DNA from: Heterobasidion occidentale | Taxonomy: Eukaryota > Basidiomycota > Agaricomycetes > Russulales > Bondarzewiaceae | Assembly (NCBI GenBank): GCA_039111635.1 | Contig: JBCAQO010000013.1 | Coordinates: 434,001-498,000 of the forward strand | DNA: 64,000 nucleotides | Direction of reading: 5' to 3' | The notes under the pieces: generated by a model | Seen by the model: the letters and a program-made list of their open reading frames with translations, nothing else | The model's database searches: none | What the model was told of the DNA's origin: nothing | Shown here: positions 35,019 to 46,530 of the stretch, one piece after another | Position numbering within the stretch: position 1 is the stretch's first letter | How the letters are laid out: each line of letters begins with the position of its first letter | Position numbers and translations under genes: made by a program

Positions 35019-36767
35019 CTATCGCTTCCTCTTCACCGCTCTATCGCCCTCTTCCTCGACGACCACGCGGGACTCCACGCCCTCGCCGCTGCCCCCACTG
35101 CCCCCGCTCTCAGGCTCTGCCAGCCCGCTCTCCACCGACCCGCTCCTGGACCACACACGTGCCTCCTCATGATCCGCGGGGATCGGAGACCCTTCAGGCA
35201 GCGGCGGAAGCGGGTGATCGTGATTGGGTTCATGTTCGTGGTCGTGGTCGTGCTCGGCGTCCTCCATCTCGGCGTCGTCGTCCTCCGTCAAGTCCACCAC
35301 CGCCCCCGACATCGGCAAGTCCGAGATGCCCGCGCCAGCCCGCGGCCGCCGGCCCCTCAGTCCGACGGTGCCGTCGTACTCCACTTCGGTCTCTGCCCCA
35401 GGCCCGTTCATGGCGTCGTCGCGGTCCCGATTTGCCACCGCGGGCGTGCCCATCTCCGCATCGTGCGCCTCCTGCATCTGCGCCACGGCTTCTAGGTCCA
35501 GGTCGATCGACAGTGCGTCCACCTCGACGTCCTCGGCGAGATCCGCGAACGTGCGGCAGAGCGGGCAGCAGAACGCGGGGTGGTGCGACTCGATCAGCGG
35601 GCGGATGCATTTGTAGTGGAAGGCGTGCGAGCAGGGCGCGATGAAAAGAGCTTGCCGGATCGTGACAGCGAATAGACCTGGCGAGGTGTCAGTGTTATCG
35701 CCGGTGACAGGGCATGGAAAATGTAGGCTTACATATACAGCAATCCGCGAAACCCGAGTTGGGCATGGCCTTTTTGCCCTTTGACGCAGGCTCGGCGAGG
35801 GCTTTCAGCTGCTTCAAGGCATTTGTGCTATTCGTTGTATGGAGTCAGAGTCAGCTCGAGGCGCAACGAAAGCAACGAGGGCTCACTTGAATGCGTTTGC
35901 TGCGGCTTGCCATTCTCTCCCAATCTCGACTCGGATCCTGACACACTTGTAGATATCTTCCGTCCCCCCTTGATAATCCACACCTAGCTGCAACGTGTCC
36001 CCATCCTTCAGCTCGAAGGGAGTCGACTCGTGGCTGGCGGCAGAGAGTCGAATGTGATTGAGGAAAGTACCAGACGAGGACTTGGTATCTTTAATTTGGA
36101 ACTTGCCTCCGGGGTCGCACCACAGCTCGGCATGGGAGCGAGAGACGACCTTGGACTTGAAGGCAAGCTTGTTCGTTCCGAGCGCGTTCGCGGCTGCCAC
36201 CCCCAGCCCAGTGCGATCGGTGAAGCGCCCGATGCGGAGCGGGGCGTCCCCCTCTGCGACATAGCGCGTGATCGGCTCGAAACGCAAGGAGCGCCGGGTG
36301 TCAAGATGCGGGACTAGACGAATACGATGGCGCGGAGCCGACGATGTCGCCGTAGGGGCTGAGTTGGCAGCCCCGGTGCGCACGGAGAGCGCCCCCGCTG
36401 CGGTGGTCGTTGTCGTTATGGGTGCCACCCTGGCAACGGCGGGCACTGCGGACGCTGGATTGCTCGCGAGTGTGCCACCAGAACGACGGCGGCGGAGAAT
36501 TTGCGAGAAGGCGCTTGTTGTTGGTGCGTTGTGTGATGTAGATATTTGGAGCGCCGGTGCGCCTGCTGGACGTCGCCTGTGGTTTGTGGCGTTGGGAGAG
36601 GGAGGGAGAGGAATCATGGGAGATTGGGCGAGCGGTGGTGGAGGAGAGTCTCGAGTGGGATCGATAGGAGCAGGATGGGACTGGGAAGTGCCGCGTGGAC
36701 GGGACCGCAAAAACGAACCAAGAATGGTCTGCCTGACGGGTGGCGACTCATTTCCCGCGGGGTCCAT
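35019..36767 (-). CDS. FHA-RING E3 ubiquitin ligase (Dma1/CHFR-like)
   Basis: A ubiquitin ligase with an N-terminal phospho-threonine-binding FHA domain followed by a RING finger, the layout of Dma1/Dma2 in yeasts and CHFR/RNF8 in animals, which act in mitotic checkpoints. FHA features: APLRIGRFTDRTG, KVVSRSHAELWCDPGGKFQI and DTKSSSGTFLNHIRLS (the conserved R, SxxH and N). Exon 1 ends near 35887 and a short exon NALKQLKALAEPASKGKK follows. The RING is split by an intron: ADCCI / CLFAVTIRQALFIAPCSHAF, HYKCIRPLIESH and CCPLCRTF. The tail is acidic and His-rich with SIM-like VVDLTEDDDAEMEDAEHD, then HDHDHEHEPNHDH. The start at 36767 (MDPAGNESPP) is preferred; the frame stays open upstream to an ATG at 36971. 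The tail exceeds that of yeast Dma1. Confidence 0.88.
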
Positions 36768-36971
36768 GTGATCGTTGGGGCGAGAGATCAGTGGAATTTC
36801 AGAGAGGGAAAAGCGAGCTCGACGGCGGCGACGGCGGCGGCTGGGGGTGTTTGACGATGGGGGCGACGAAAAGGAGGGGCAGGAAGCCAAGTGTCGCCAG
36901 ACCCATTTTAGGCCGTCAGCCACATTCATCCCCTGAGACAGGTCCCTGAGCCAGTTGCTTTCGGTCGACAT

Positions 36972-39164
36972 CGCCCTCCTGGTCTCCAGCGCTCACCTCC
37001 TTCTCATTCTTATAACGACTGCGTGTGGAGAACAGAGAGGCGCTGTCGTTGTTACACTTATCATAGGACCGCACCCCTGCTATATAGCAGTGGGCCACTT
37101 ATCCTCGACGAGCGCGACTCCATAAATCATCACCCCCAGCAGGGACCGTAATGCAGATGACCTGGTGCGCATCCAACTTCCTCGATGTGGACCTGTCGTT
37201 GCTGTGTACTTGTGGAGATCGCTCGCTTTGGTCAAACGTGGAGTCATGGGTCGCTCTTGCTGATAGATGACTTCAGCTTCATCCCTTGCCGCAGCGCCGA
37301 CGCACTGCCCCAATAGGCCGTCTCAGCGTATTTAGTCAAATGTTTTCCTAAAAACATGACAATCTCGCCCATCACTCCAACCCTTCCGAACCCTTTGTCA
37401 GTTTCACGTCCTCGGAACCTCCGTTTTCAGAGTTCATGTACTCGTTAGCAACGTGCTCGCGCTATTATTTTCGACAGTGGGCGCGATATATCACTCGGTA
37501 TATACGCATGGGGCCTCCAATCTGGCAAGCTACAACGTCTATGCTTGGAATTTGATCGATGACGTCGTGGTCAGTACCTCTTCCATTTTCGAGTCGCTCA
37601 AGGGCATGGCTCGCGGCAAGTCTCTCGATTGTGTGCCGTCTGCTTTCACAGGTGACTTATCTTTTTTTCGACCTCACAAATGGCACAGGATGACCGAGGC
37701 CGAGGCATTCGAAGCTCAAACATGGGAGCCCTGCCGCTCGCCGAGACTCCATCCCATGACATGGCCCGCCTACTCCGGATCGTTTCGCATATGGGCGCTA
37801 CTTTGGGTCCCAGAACTGCTACATAGCACACTGCTATCATGCGTAGGCGATATGAGGTCGTCGATGCGTCTACTGGGTTGGGACTTTCTCAAGGACATCC
37901 GACTACTTATACGGACCCCCGGCTATATCGTACCATGCATGCGATCGACATAGCTGATGTTCCCGTCGTCGTTATGCGAGGCCCTCGCGTATGATTGGCT
38001 AAGACATCATATCCTCATAGTCAGGGCGTTCCCTGTTACAGGCCGATTTTTGTATCGTGTTCAGAATGTATCGACATTTGGGACTTTTCCTCGTCCGCAC
38101 CAGACCGTAGGCGTAGTCTGCGGCAGAGCGACCGAAATACTCTGTAACCTCCTATATGCGCTCCTCGAACCAATACTGACCTTTAATCGTCTCCGGCGGC
38201 AGCCAAAGCTTCGTCTCGATAACCTTGCTCGGTTGTCAGATGTCCCTACATTACCTATCGACGTCCCTGGATCATCTACTACAACGGCGTGAATTATCAC
38301 CATTCTTGGAGAGACGTCTCAATCAAGCACGGCGCGCTCGACTTCGTTTGCAATCATTGATGGATTTAAACTTACCCCAAGTACGATCATCCTTCTATTT
38401 TGAAATATGCCTGACTCCATAGCTGCCTACACAGATAGGATCAAGATCTTAACGCTCGATTTTCTTCACCTAAGTCGACAATGTACTTACCTCACTCCGC
38501 ACTTCCTGCGTCGAACATGAACAATGATGTTGCACGCAGTGCAATAAGCAGACCCCCGCTGTCAGCCTTAGACAGTACGTGACAGACGACTGTAATATGG
38601 TATTTTTGTTGACATCATCGGTTAGATGGTTACTTATGTGAGTGCACAATTCGACGTGCATGCTACAGTGCATGACGAGATATAAAGCGCCGAAACCCTC
38701 GCCCCTGTCGAGCGCTAGATTAGGTCACAGGGAGGATAAATCAAGCCAGAATTTTATTGTCGGCTCCTACGTGGGCAGGTTGAGCACCACAGCATTTTGG
38801 AGGGGAGCACTCGTTATGACCGCTGTGGAGACGGCGGAAGCGGCATCCAGGTCTGGAATCGCGCGCATAAGATCGTTGCCGCCTGAGAGAGTTGACTTCC
38901 GTTTGCCCTCGACTTCATCATTTGACCTTGGGTCGACCTAGAGCATGGGCTCCGTACCTTGCATAGAGCCACGGGCCGCAGGAATCAACCACACTGTATT
39001 TCTAGGGCATGTCATCTGCACACCATGGTATTTATACACGATCCTGTGAACGCTAACCCACACCGGTTCCGATGCAGAACGATTTGGACGGCGTAGACTT
39101 CGCATAAATACCTCCTCGCTATCGCTCGATGCTGCGCCCAACACAACCTGGTCTCTCTATACCC
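36972..39164. other. 2.2-kb intergenic region with an unexplained open frame
   Basis: The left end is the promoter of the FHA-RING gene and the right end that of the aldo-keto reductase. A plus-strand frame of 166 codons (37453-37953) contains hydrophobic and Trp-rich stretches but has no recognisable domain. Short peptides downstream (to about 38420) look like a decayed coding sequence whose origin I cannot identify. No terminal repeats were seen. Confidence 0.35.
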
Positions 39165-40607
39165 ATGTCTATCATACCGACTCTCCGCCTGCCAAATGCA
39201 CAGGGATCAGAAATCCCTGGTTTAGGTATGTATGTCGTGAACCCCTACCCTCTTCCATGCCTTTCTGACTTCGACGACGAAGGCCTGGGCTACTGGAGTG
39301 GAACAACACCCGAACAGTGGGCGACGTCGAAACCGTGGCTCGTCTCTGCACTGAAGGTCGCTATTCTACTCTGCGGCTCATTGACGCCGTACAATATTCA
39401 ATCATGTATGTAGGCCGGTTACAAGCTGTTGGACACGGCTTATGGATACGGTGCGTTTAGAATTGATGGCATACGTTTCTCTTCATTTATCCTTTGCCTT
39501 AGGAACCGAGAAATACGTTGGAGAGGCTATCAGGGAGTCGGGTATACCGCGCGAAGACATCTTCGTGATCACAAAGCTCCCGTCTGTATCTGTTCACTGC
39601 ATGCCGAGTCTTCATTCGTCCAATAGCTGACACGACATGTCTTTTGTCGTAGCTGGCATCATGCAAGGATTGTACGCGAGTCTGTCGAACGGTCGTTGAA
39701 TAATTTAGGATTTGACTATATCGATCTGGTCAGTAGTTATCTGGCATCACGCTTGCATGTCGCTGACGCGGAGCCTAGTATCTCATGCACTTCCCTCAAG
39801 CGATGGTGTACGACAGTGTGTCCAATGCGCCTTTGTGATGTGCTCCCTCTTAAATGTCTTGCTTTAGACGATGTCAACGATCCCAAGACCCCAGATGGCC
39901 AATATCGCATCGACGATGGCATTACCTTCAACGAGGTATGGGCTGAGATGGAGAAAGTGCTCGAGAGCGGTAAGGTCAAAGCGATTGGGGTGTCGAACTT
40001 CTCCGTCAAGAATCTCGAGAAACTGCTGTCGACGGCAAAGGTGGTTCCTGCTCTGAACCAAGTCGAGTGCGTCCGTTCCACTCTTCTAGATGTACTCAGT
40101 GAACTCGATCCCGCGAACACAGGCTGCATCCGTATCTCGTGCAGGAGGATTTGAAGAAGCACTCGGATGAGAAGGGGATCGTCACCTGCGCCTATACGTC
40201 CACCGGTGAACGATGTTTACTGCCAAATGATCCCAATGCTTTACTGATGCACGGACCGGCATCTCAGGGTACGCGACCGTCCGCGAAGACGCCACAATTG
40301 TCGACCTGGCCAAGAAATACGGCGTCACTGGCGCGCAAATCGTGCTCGCCTGGCATGTGCAGAGAGGTGTCTTGCCCATCGTCAAGTCGAGCAACGCGCA
40401 GCGACAAAAGGACAACATAACCGTAGGCATTTCCACCTCTGTCATTTTCCGCCACTATCTGACATTGTCGCTCGCATCAAGCTGCCGAAATTGAGTGCGG
40501 AAGACTTTGCGCGCGTCACGGCTCTTGACCGCTATGAGCGCTTGTGTAATAAGATAGGCCCGGATGGGAAAATGTCCGGCTGGACAGCGGAGCAGCTTGG
40601 GTGGTGA
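39165..40607 (+). CDS. Aldo-keto reductase (NADPH-dependent)
   Basis: A (beta/alpha)8-barrel oxidoreductase reducing carbonyls with NADPH, probably cytosolic, nearest the Gcy1/Ypr1 group. Ten exons: 39165-39225, 39283-39356, 39414-39450, 39503-39581, 39653-39728, 39779-39815, 39868-40066, 40123-40205, 40268-40422 and 40482-40607. The catalytic tetrad is in place: Asp and Tyr in LLDTAYGYG, Lys in EDIFVITKLP and His in YLMHFPQ. Other family blocks are GKVKAIGVSNFSVKNLEKLL, PALNQVELHPYLVQEDLKK, TGAQIVLAWHVQRGVLPIV and the cofactor-binding KSSNAQRQKDN. It ends KMSGWTAEQLGW. Introns are 46-71 nt. Its 3' flank starts with a short element shared with the STAND genes next door. The substrate cannot be predicted. 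Confidence 0.88.
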
Positions 40608-40618
40608 AGGAATCAGAT

Positions 40619-40655
40619 AGACCGATGGGCAAACACGTCGATGGGATGATGGAAA
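40619..40655. repeat. 37-bp dispersed element, copy 1
   Basis: Begins agaccgatgggcaaaca and recurs with substitutions at 40803-40839 and 47475-47511. It starts 11 bases after the reductase stop codon. Confidence 0.55.
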
Positions 40656-40802
40656 GGGACATACAGTGGAAATGCAGTGAAATCAGCGTGAAGGTATCGC
40701 GATACTACCCTGCCGCGTGATGGACATACGCGATTCGCGTCGAATACGAAAAAGCTATCACAAGAACGCTAGCAGCAGGGCAATCGGTACTGCCATTGGA
40801 AC

Positions 40803-40839
40803 AGACCGATGTACAGACATGTAGACGGGTGGATGGAAA
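40803..40839. repeat. 37-bp dispersed element, copy 2
   Basis: Begins agaccgatgtacagaca. It heads the left flank shared between the two STAND genes. Confidence 0.6.
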
Positions 40840-41023
40840 TTAATGTACGGAAAGGAGACCGTACTACTAACGTGTGCAGTGATGGTCCCATGTACGAGTA
40901 CATGGCAATTATATCATTTGTGGGTCAGCGTCTCAAATCATGCAAAACAGCGAGATCTCCGAGAGGAGAAAGAATGGTGCGGAAGCTAGGAATCAGTAGC
41001 TCCATAGTCAAGAAGAAGCTTCA

Positions 41024-44000
41024 TCACTGCATTTTGTTCCTTGCTCTGGCAAGCTCTGCGCGCGGTTTCCATTGCATTACTGTATATTCCACCCGGACAT
41101 TCGGATCAGCTCCGTTCTCGAGCAGGAGCTTGACTATGGTCTCGTAACCACAATAGGCTGCCGCCTGCAGTGCAGTGCCAAACACTCCGCCCTGGACATT
41201 TGGATCGACTCCACTCATGAGCAGGAGCTTGACTATGGCCTCGGAAACATCATAGGCCGCCGCCTGCAGTGCAGTGCCATACACTCCGCCCTGGACATTT
41301 GGATCAACTCCACTCGCGAGCAGGAGCTTGACTATGGCCTCGGAACCACCATAGGCCGCTGCCTGCAGTGCAGTGCCATACTCTCCGCCCTGGACATTTG
41401 GATCAACTCCACTCGCGAGCAGGAGCTTGACTATGGCCTCGGAACCACCATAGGCCGCTGCCCGCAGTGCAGTGCCATACACTCCGCCCTGGACATTTGG
41501 ATCAACTCCACTCGCGAGCAGGAGCTTGACTATGGCCTCGGAACCACCATAGGCCGCTGCCTGCAGTGCAGTGCCATACTCTCCGCCCTGGACATTTGGA
41601 TCAGCTCCACTCGTGAGCAGGAGCTTGACTATGGCCTCGGAACCACCATAGGCCGCCGCCTGTAGTGCAGTCTCAAGCGTTGGTTCCAATACCCACATGA
41701 ACGAGTCAAACGCCCTTCCTCGAACATTTGCGTCCATGCCGTTGTCTAGCAGAGTGCGTGCTACCGATTCGAAACCGACCAACGCAGTATAGTACAGGGG
41801 TGAATACACGGACTTTCGGGGCTCCTTCCTTGAGAACAAATCACTAGGACGGTGTTGTGTTCTCAAAGCACTAGGTATACGAAGCCAGGATGCGAACAGA
41901 GGATCCCCGGACTGGAAAAGCTTGAGCAGTAGTCCCTGCAACATACTGTCTGAGGCATCTCCACCCGCGGACTTTACGTGGAATAACAACTGTTTTGCGG
42001 CGTATCCAGTAAGTGGGAAGTCTTTGTATAAAGTTTCATCGAGCGATTTGAAATGTAGGATGTAGGCCAAGCAAGCCTTGGATATCAGTGCATGAGAGTC
42101 CCTCTCGCTGATGTGAAGCTTCGATTCAACCGACACCAGGTATTCCTTGACTGTCACATGGGCTAATTTGACATCATCTATGCCGTCCGTTAATACAGAT
42201 AATTCAACTTAGGTGGCTAGGAGCATCACCTTGAGATCCGATAATTAAACCAGAGCACACCCGAAAAAACTCCTGTGGATCCTCATATCGGAGAGCGGGA
42301 TCGAAGCAAGGTTCATGAACTGAGTTGAAGTACACAGCGACCACTTCATTGAGTTGACGAAGATTCAAGCTCGTAGTAGAGAAAGCAAGCCACTGGAGGA
42401 TATGAAGAGCGTCCTCGCGTTCTCCAGAACTGAGCCTAGATAAAATTTGATAGTACATCTCGAACAAAGTCTTCGGAGGATGATCCAGGCAGTTCTTCAC
42501 CTCCGCCCAACTGTGGCATTTGGAAAGGTCCTCGATTTGCAACGCTGCCAGCCGGAACCTAAACGCCATCGTCAGTCATCACCGTGTGCAAATTATTCAA
42601 AGATAACCGCACATTCCCTGAGCGTTCTCCATCACACTAGCCTTGATCTCCTCACGTCTGTTTGCCAGTTTAGTCTGCCATTCAAGCACATCATCAAGAT
42701 AAATCCCGATGTCTGCATTGACGGCATCCCTTCCAACGCGTACATGGCCTTGAGTGCACAGTTGACCAAGACTTTTCTCGATATCACCTTCCTGTCGACT
42801 CGTCACTAGCAAACGCAGCCTGCCGCATAGACTCTTGACAACCTCTTCAATCCACCGTAACACTGTCAGTATCTCTGTGTTCATGCATTCGTCGAGGGCA
42901 TCGATGATCACATAAACGCGTTCGAACTGGTCGACGATGCTGTGGAAGACACCACGGAGAGACTCCAAAGATGCGCGTGAAGGATTTTTTTCGCACGAAA
43001 CCTTGAGATGGTCGGAAACCAAACGCCGTCGAACGGTAAGCTGGGAAACGAGGGAGCGAATGAGCCCATCAAAGTGTCTCGAATCATTCTGCCCATCCCT
43101 GGAATCAAACGCAAAATATGCGACCGCGGATAAAGGCTTGTCGTGACAATGATCGAAAATGTGATGTATTGCGGTTGCCCTAGCATGAGATTGTCAATAG
43201 CCACCCTACACTCTGGGCTTTTGCAACATCTCTTACCATAGAACACTTTTGCCACAGCCGGCTGTTCCGATGATTCAGCACTCTACCTCGCTAATGGCGG
43301 CAAATTTGGGCTTACGGATTCCATACACCCAGATGAACGGAAGTTCAGTATTCTTCCAATCGTCAAATTGCCGCCCATTTATGAACCAGGCGCAGGTGTT
43401 CTCTTGATGCTTCTCTAGCGCATTATCGTAGTTTTTGGAAGGGTCTGGTGCATCCAACCATTCCTTTATCTTCTTGACTGTGGATGAGAACATATGGTCA
43501 ATGATGTTTCGACCAGAATGGGCTCTGGGACAGACTTACGAAGCTCGTCATCCGCAAACTTCTGGAACCCCTCCGCCATAGTTTTCTTGATCTGCATCGT
43601 CAATCTTCGATCATGCTTCGAGATCAGATCTTTACAACGGTCCTGCAACTGTTGAATGCGAGTCTTCATATCTTCAGACAGTGCATCTCGTAGCGTCCGT
43701 CCTGTAGTCAAGGATGGTCATGTGTAAGGTGTTTCGTCGTAGACCACTCACGGCGTACGCACCAATGAAAGGCAGCCTTGCATACTCATCAATGACCGAT
43801 GCAACCTGTAGGAGTACATGGCTGATGGCCTCGATCACGTTGTCGGTCCCAACCACCACCAGCAGGTCAGAGTTTTGATTGGCAACACCGACCATTTCAC
43901 GCAACGACTCTGCTAAGCCTCGAACGGCATCGTCCTGTACTTGCTGAGCTTTCACGGCCTGCGACAAGATGAGCAACACCGAATCTCGCTCAGCACTTTA

Positions 44001-44870
44001 ATCAAGTACTCACCTCGTAGGCAGATAGCAGGGCGGTGCACGCTACTTTCAAGATTGGATGGGCCTTCGTAACACACGGCCACGGCCCGTGAGATGCAAG
44101 TTAACAGAGTGGAACAGCTGACATACCTCTGATACTGTGCGTACAATGTTGGCCGCCATTTGCAGTGCTTGGGCAAGAGCTGGATGCAATCTCCGATCAT
44201 TTGTGCATGATTGTACCCCGCCTGGGCCGTAGAGACAACGGAGTCAACCTGTCCAGAAACAGCGGCAAACTTTGTGCCGCCCATACTCACGACTGTGTCA
44301 TCGACCTTCTTGAGCAAATCGGGGGGAAGCGTGGAGATAAAGTTGACTTTGACGTCGGCAACCTTGTCACCCGTTTCGTCTGTCAAGCCCAGCATCGCAT
44401 TTGAACGAAGCATAAGATTAGTGAACTCAATAGGCGAAAAAAAACACAATGAACCGTTCTTGTCGATGAGATCAACCAGTTTTTCGGTTGCGACCCCAAC
44501 AATGTGAAATTTCCTGCGAGAGAATATACCCAATACACATGGTTGGTGCGCGCGGACTTCGATCTTCAATGCTGAAGAGGGCCTGAACGAGCTACATAAT
44601 GACGAGCAGACATCGCAATCAGCGAACGAACAGCATCGCCATAGGGAGAACTTCCGCAAAGATAGCTTACAATTGAGGCTCTTCTCCCTGCAGAAGGCGT
44701 GGATCTGGTGGACGCTTCTTCGACTCCCATCTGTTCTCTCCATCGACAGAGATGGTCACCGAATGCTTGTATCAAGCTCTGGAGCCATTCACTTTGAATG
44801 TACCGACAACCTCGAGGTCTAGCAACGAATTGGATGTACCATTCTCGAAATTCAAGCCGGATGTTATGAC
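41024..44870 (-). CDS. STAND NTPase with ankyrin repeats, copy 1 (NLR-like)
   Basis: Signal-transducing ATPase of NLR architecture, a class used in fungi for non-self recognition. Reading from 44870 leftwards: a beta-rich N-terminal part (VEVVGTFKV-type segments, SALKIEVRAHQPCVLGIFS; possibly C2-like), a helical linker (AQQVQDDAVRGLAESLREM), and the pre-NTPase block CAWFINGRQFDDWKNTELPF. Next is the P-loop IGTAGCGKSVL (about 43235), then Walker B YVIIDALDECM and the sensor LLVTSRQEGDI. A winged-helix-like segment follows (KTLFEMYYQILSRL), then VKLAHVTVKEYLVSVESKL and six to seven ankyrin repeats to a stop at 41024. Introns are inferred, for example 42178-42229. The first exon contains an in-frame TGA (44772-44774) relative to copy 2, and one intron acceptor seen in copy 2 is lost (44401-44402). 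Start codon not found. It may be non-functional. Confidence 0.72.
41181..41675. repeat. Five near-identical 99-bp ankyrin-encoding units
   Basis: The phrase ctccgccctggacatttg recurs every 99 bases (about 41185, 41284, 41383, 41482, 41581). Each unit encodes one 33-residue ankyrin repeat of the form YGTALQAAAYGGSEAIVKLL followed by LASGVDPNVQGG on the minus strand. Differences between units are few and partly non-synonymous. Confidence 0.9.
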
Positions 44871-45727
44871 CTACTCTTCAAGGTAGCAATAAGTGAGAGT
44901 GAGGCTTTGCTATCCCCACTTGAGGGTCCACGCTGGGGAGTCATCTACGAGAGGAGTGAGGAGAATGCAGTCAAATGTTGTGAGTGAGGCTGTGGATGCG
45001 AGGCGAAGAGAAGAATCGAGCGCCTAAGACCTCGTGTGATCAACGCCTGAAACCTCGTGGGGGACTATGAATAGAATCTCATCGGAATCCTTTAGGTGGT
45101 ATCCACCGTCAAGGTCGAACGATCGGTGGAGAAACCAAAAGCACTCAAATTCGGAGGACTTTGTCAATATCATTGTTCTTCAAGAACAGTGGCCAAGTCG
45201 TGGAGAGAGAAATGGCGAACAATAGATGGAGCTGCCGAGATGGACATTTCACGAAATTCTACAGCTCTTCGTGTACCGCACCCTATGGCACAACTACTGA
45301 TTAGCACCGCGAGCACAGTGCGCTCTAGCACTTGCCGCTTCCGCGGCTAGCGTGCAGAGATATAGCGAGTGTCATATACTTCTATCCTTTGTTTGGGATG
45401 CCTAGTCATGTGTCGAGAGTTGATGAATGAGATACACTCTGTGGATGGATGCGGGTGTCAAGTACAACGAAGAGACGGACAGAGACGCATGGTTCGGCAA
45501 AGAGGTTTTCGATGTCCGAGACTCCGAGACGACCGACACGCCAGACACGTCGCGTCGCGGTCGCGCATGTTCCACCAAATGTTCCAGTTGCTGCATCGAA
45601 ATCCACGAGGACACGCATGCATAGGTACGTACATGGTAGCACAATAGTACAGGTGTTCGTCTTACAGTGCCTTCGTCATCCCCTCTGCGTGCACATTTCA
45701 CCCGCCTAGAAACCCAACTTCCTTCCT
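44871..45727. other. Duplicated upstream flank of STAND copy 1
   Basis: About 44871-45700 has recognisable counterparts at about 52140-52990, including blocks around acctactcttcaaggtagc and ggttttcgatgtccgagact. It presumably contains the promoter of copy 1. No separate gene is supported. Confidence 0.5.
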
Positions 45728-46530
45728 CTACAAGTTGAACCCTCCATCATCACCCCCATGATCATCGTGCCCGTCCCATCCACCGGGCATCGTCGCGACC
45801 GCATACAGCAGCGCCCCCGCGCTTATGAAGTCCAATGTTGGCGCCCGCACCCCGCTCACTGGCATCCTCACCTCGTCGAACACAAACAGCAAGTCCAGCA
45901 ACCACTCCACTGCCTTTTCCCGTTCTCCCATCCGCGCGGAAGACATTGCAAGCATCGAGGAGTCCTGCTTGCGCAGTCGGTGCGTGTGATCTGTGTTCAG
46001 TGCTGCTGCATCGTTTCGTCGCAGGAGATGACACGCACCTCCAGCAACTCATGGAATTCCACACCATCTTGACCATGTGCCGCTGCATACCCGAATTCAG
46101 GCCCACCATTGCCGCTAACCACCCGTACAGCCCCACCACTGCCAGATGACCCTTCCATGCGCCCAATGTTCCACCACCCCTCCTAACTTCGTACACCGCA
46201 TACAACCCGCCCTCCACCGGCAGAGGCTTGCGCCCCTCATTCACCTCCTCTCCTACCTCCGGCACCTCCCCGCCGAACGCAGAGTTGTGTGCCGAGTGGG
46301 GGCCGTGTCCACGCTCACGACGTACATTGGCGCACTGAGCCTGTACCGCCCCGTGCTCGCGTTGCACCCCGCGTACGCGGCCATCCAGTCCGCGGGTACG
46401 ATGGGCGTCCACTTCTCCTGCACTGAACACTTGGTGGATGTCGCTGCCCATACTCCTCAAACACGAGCATGCGCGGCTACTCCTAGACCAGCAGCTCGTT
46501 GATCTCGCCATCTTTCATCTTCCGCCACGC
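45728..46530 (-). pseudogene. Remnant of the 3' end of a multi-exon gene, possibly glycosidase-like
   Basis: Several conserved-looking peptides occur on the minus strand but in different frames. They are EKWTPIVPADWMAAYAG (about 46420), VNEGRKPLPVEGGLYAVYEV and GGTLGAWKGHLAVVGLYGWL (about 46200), then after an intron SSARMGEREKAVEWLLDLLF and LLYAVATMPGGWDGHDDHGG to a stop at 45728. The order and the WKGHL...GW and ATMPGGWDG phrases recall C-terminal parts of large fungal six-hairpin glycosidase-like proteins, from memory and unverified. Frame changes between blocks and the absence of the N-terminal part indicate a truncated relic. It lies between the two STAND copies. Confidence 0.45.

Larger units (their letters stand above)
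40608..41023. other. Intergenic with duplicated flank of the STAND genes
   Basis: About 40803-41023 resembles 47475-47683, the flank and 3' end of the second STAND gene, showing that the duplication extends past the coding region. The shorter element at 40619-40655 is a third relative. Confidence 0.55.

Noticed and set aside
41181..41675. Regular 99-bp repeats considered as a CRISPR-like array
   Set aside because: There are no spacers; units are contiguous, coding and match ankyrin repeats in a eukaryotic genome.
42178..42229. Apparent frameshift plus stop in STAND copy 1 before VKLAHVTVKEY
   Set aside because: A 52-nt GT-AG intron with a counterpart in copy 2 restores frame in both genes, so this is not a lesion.
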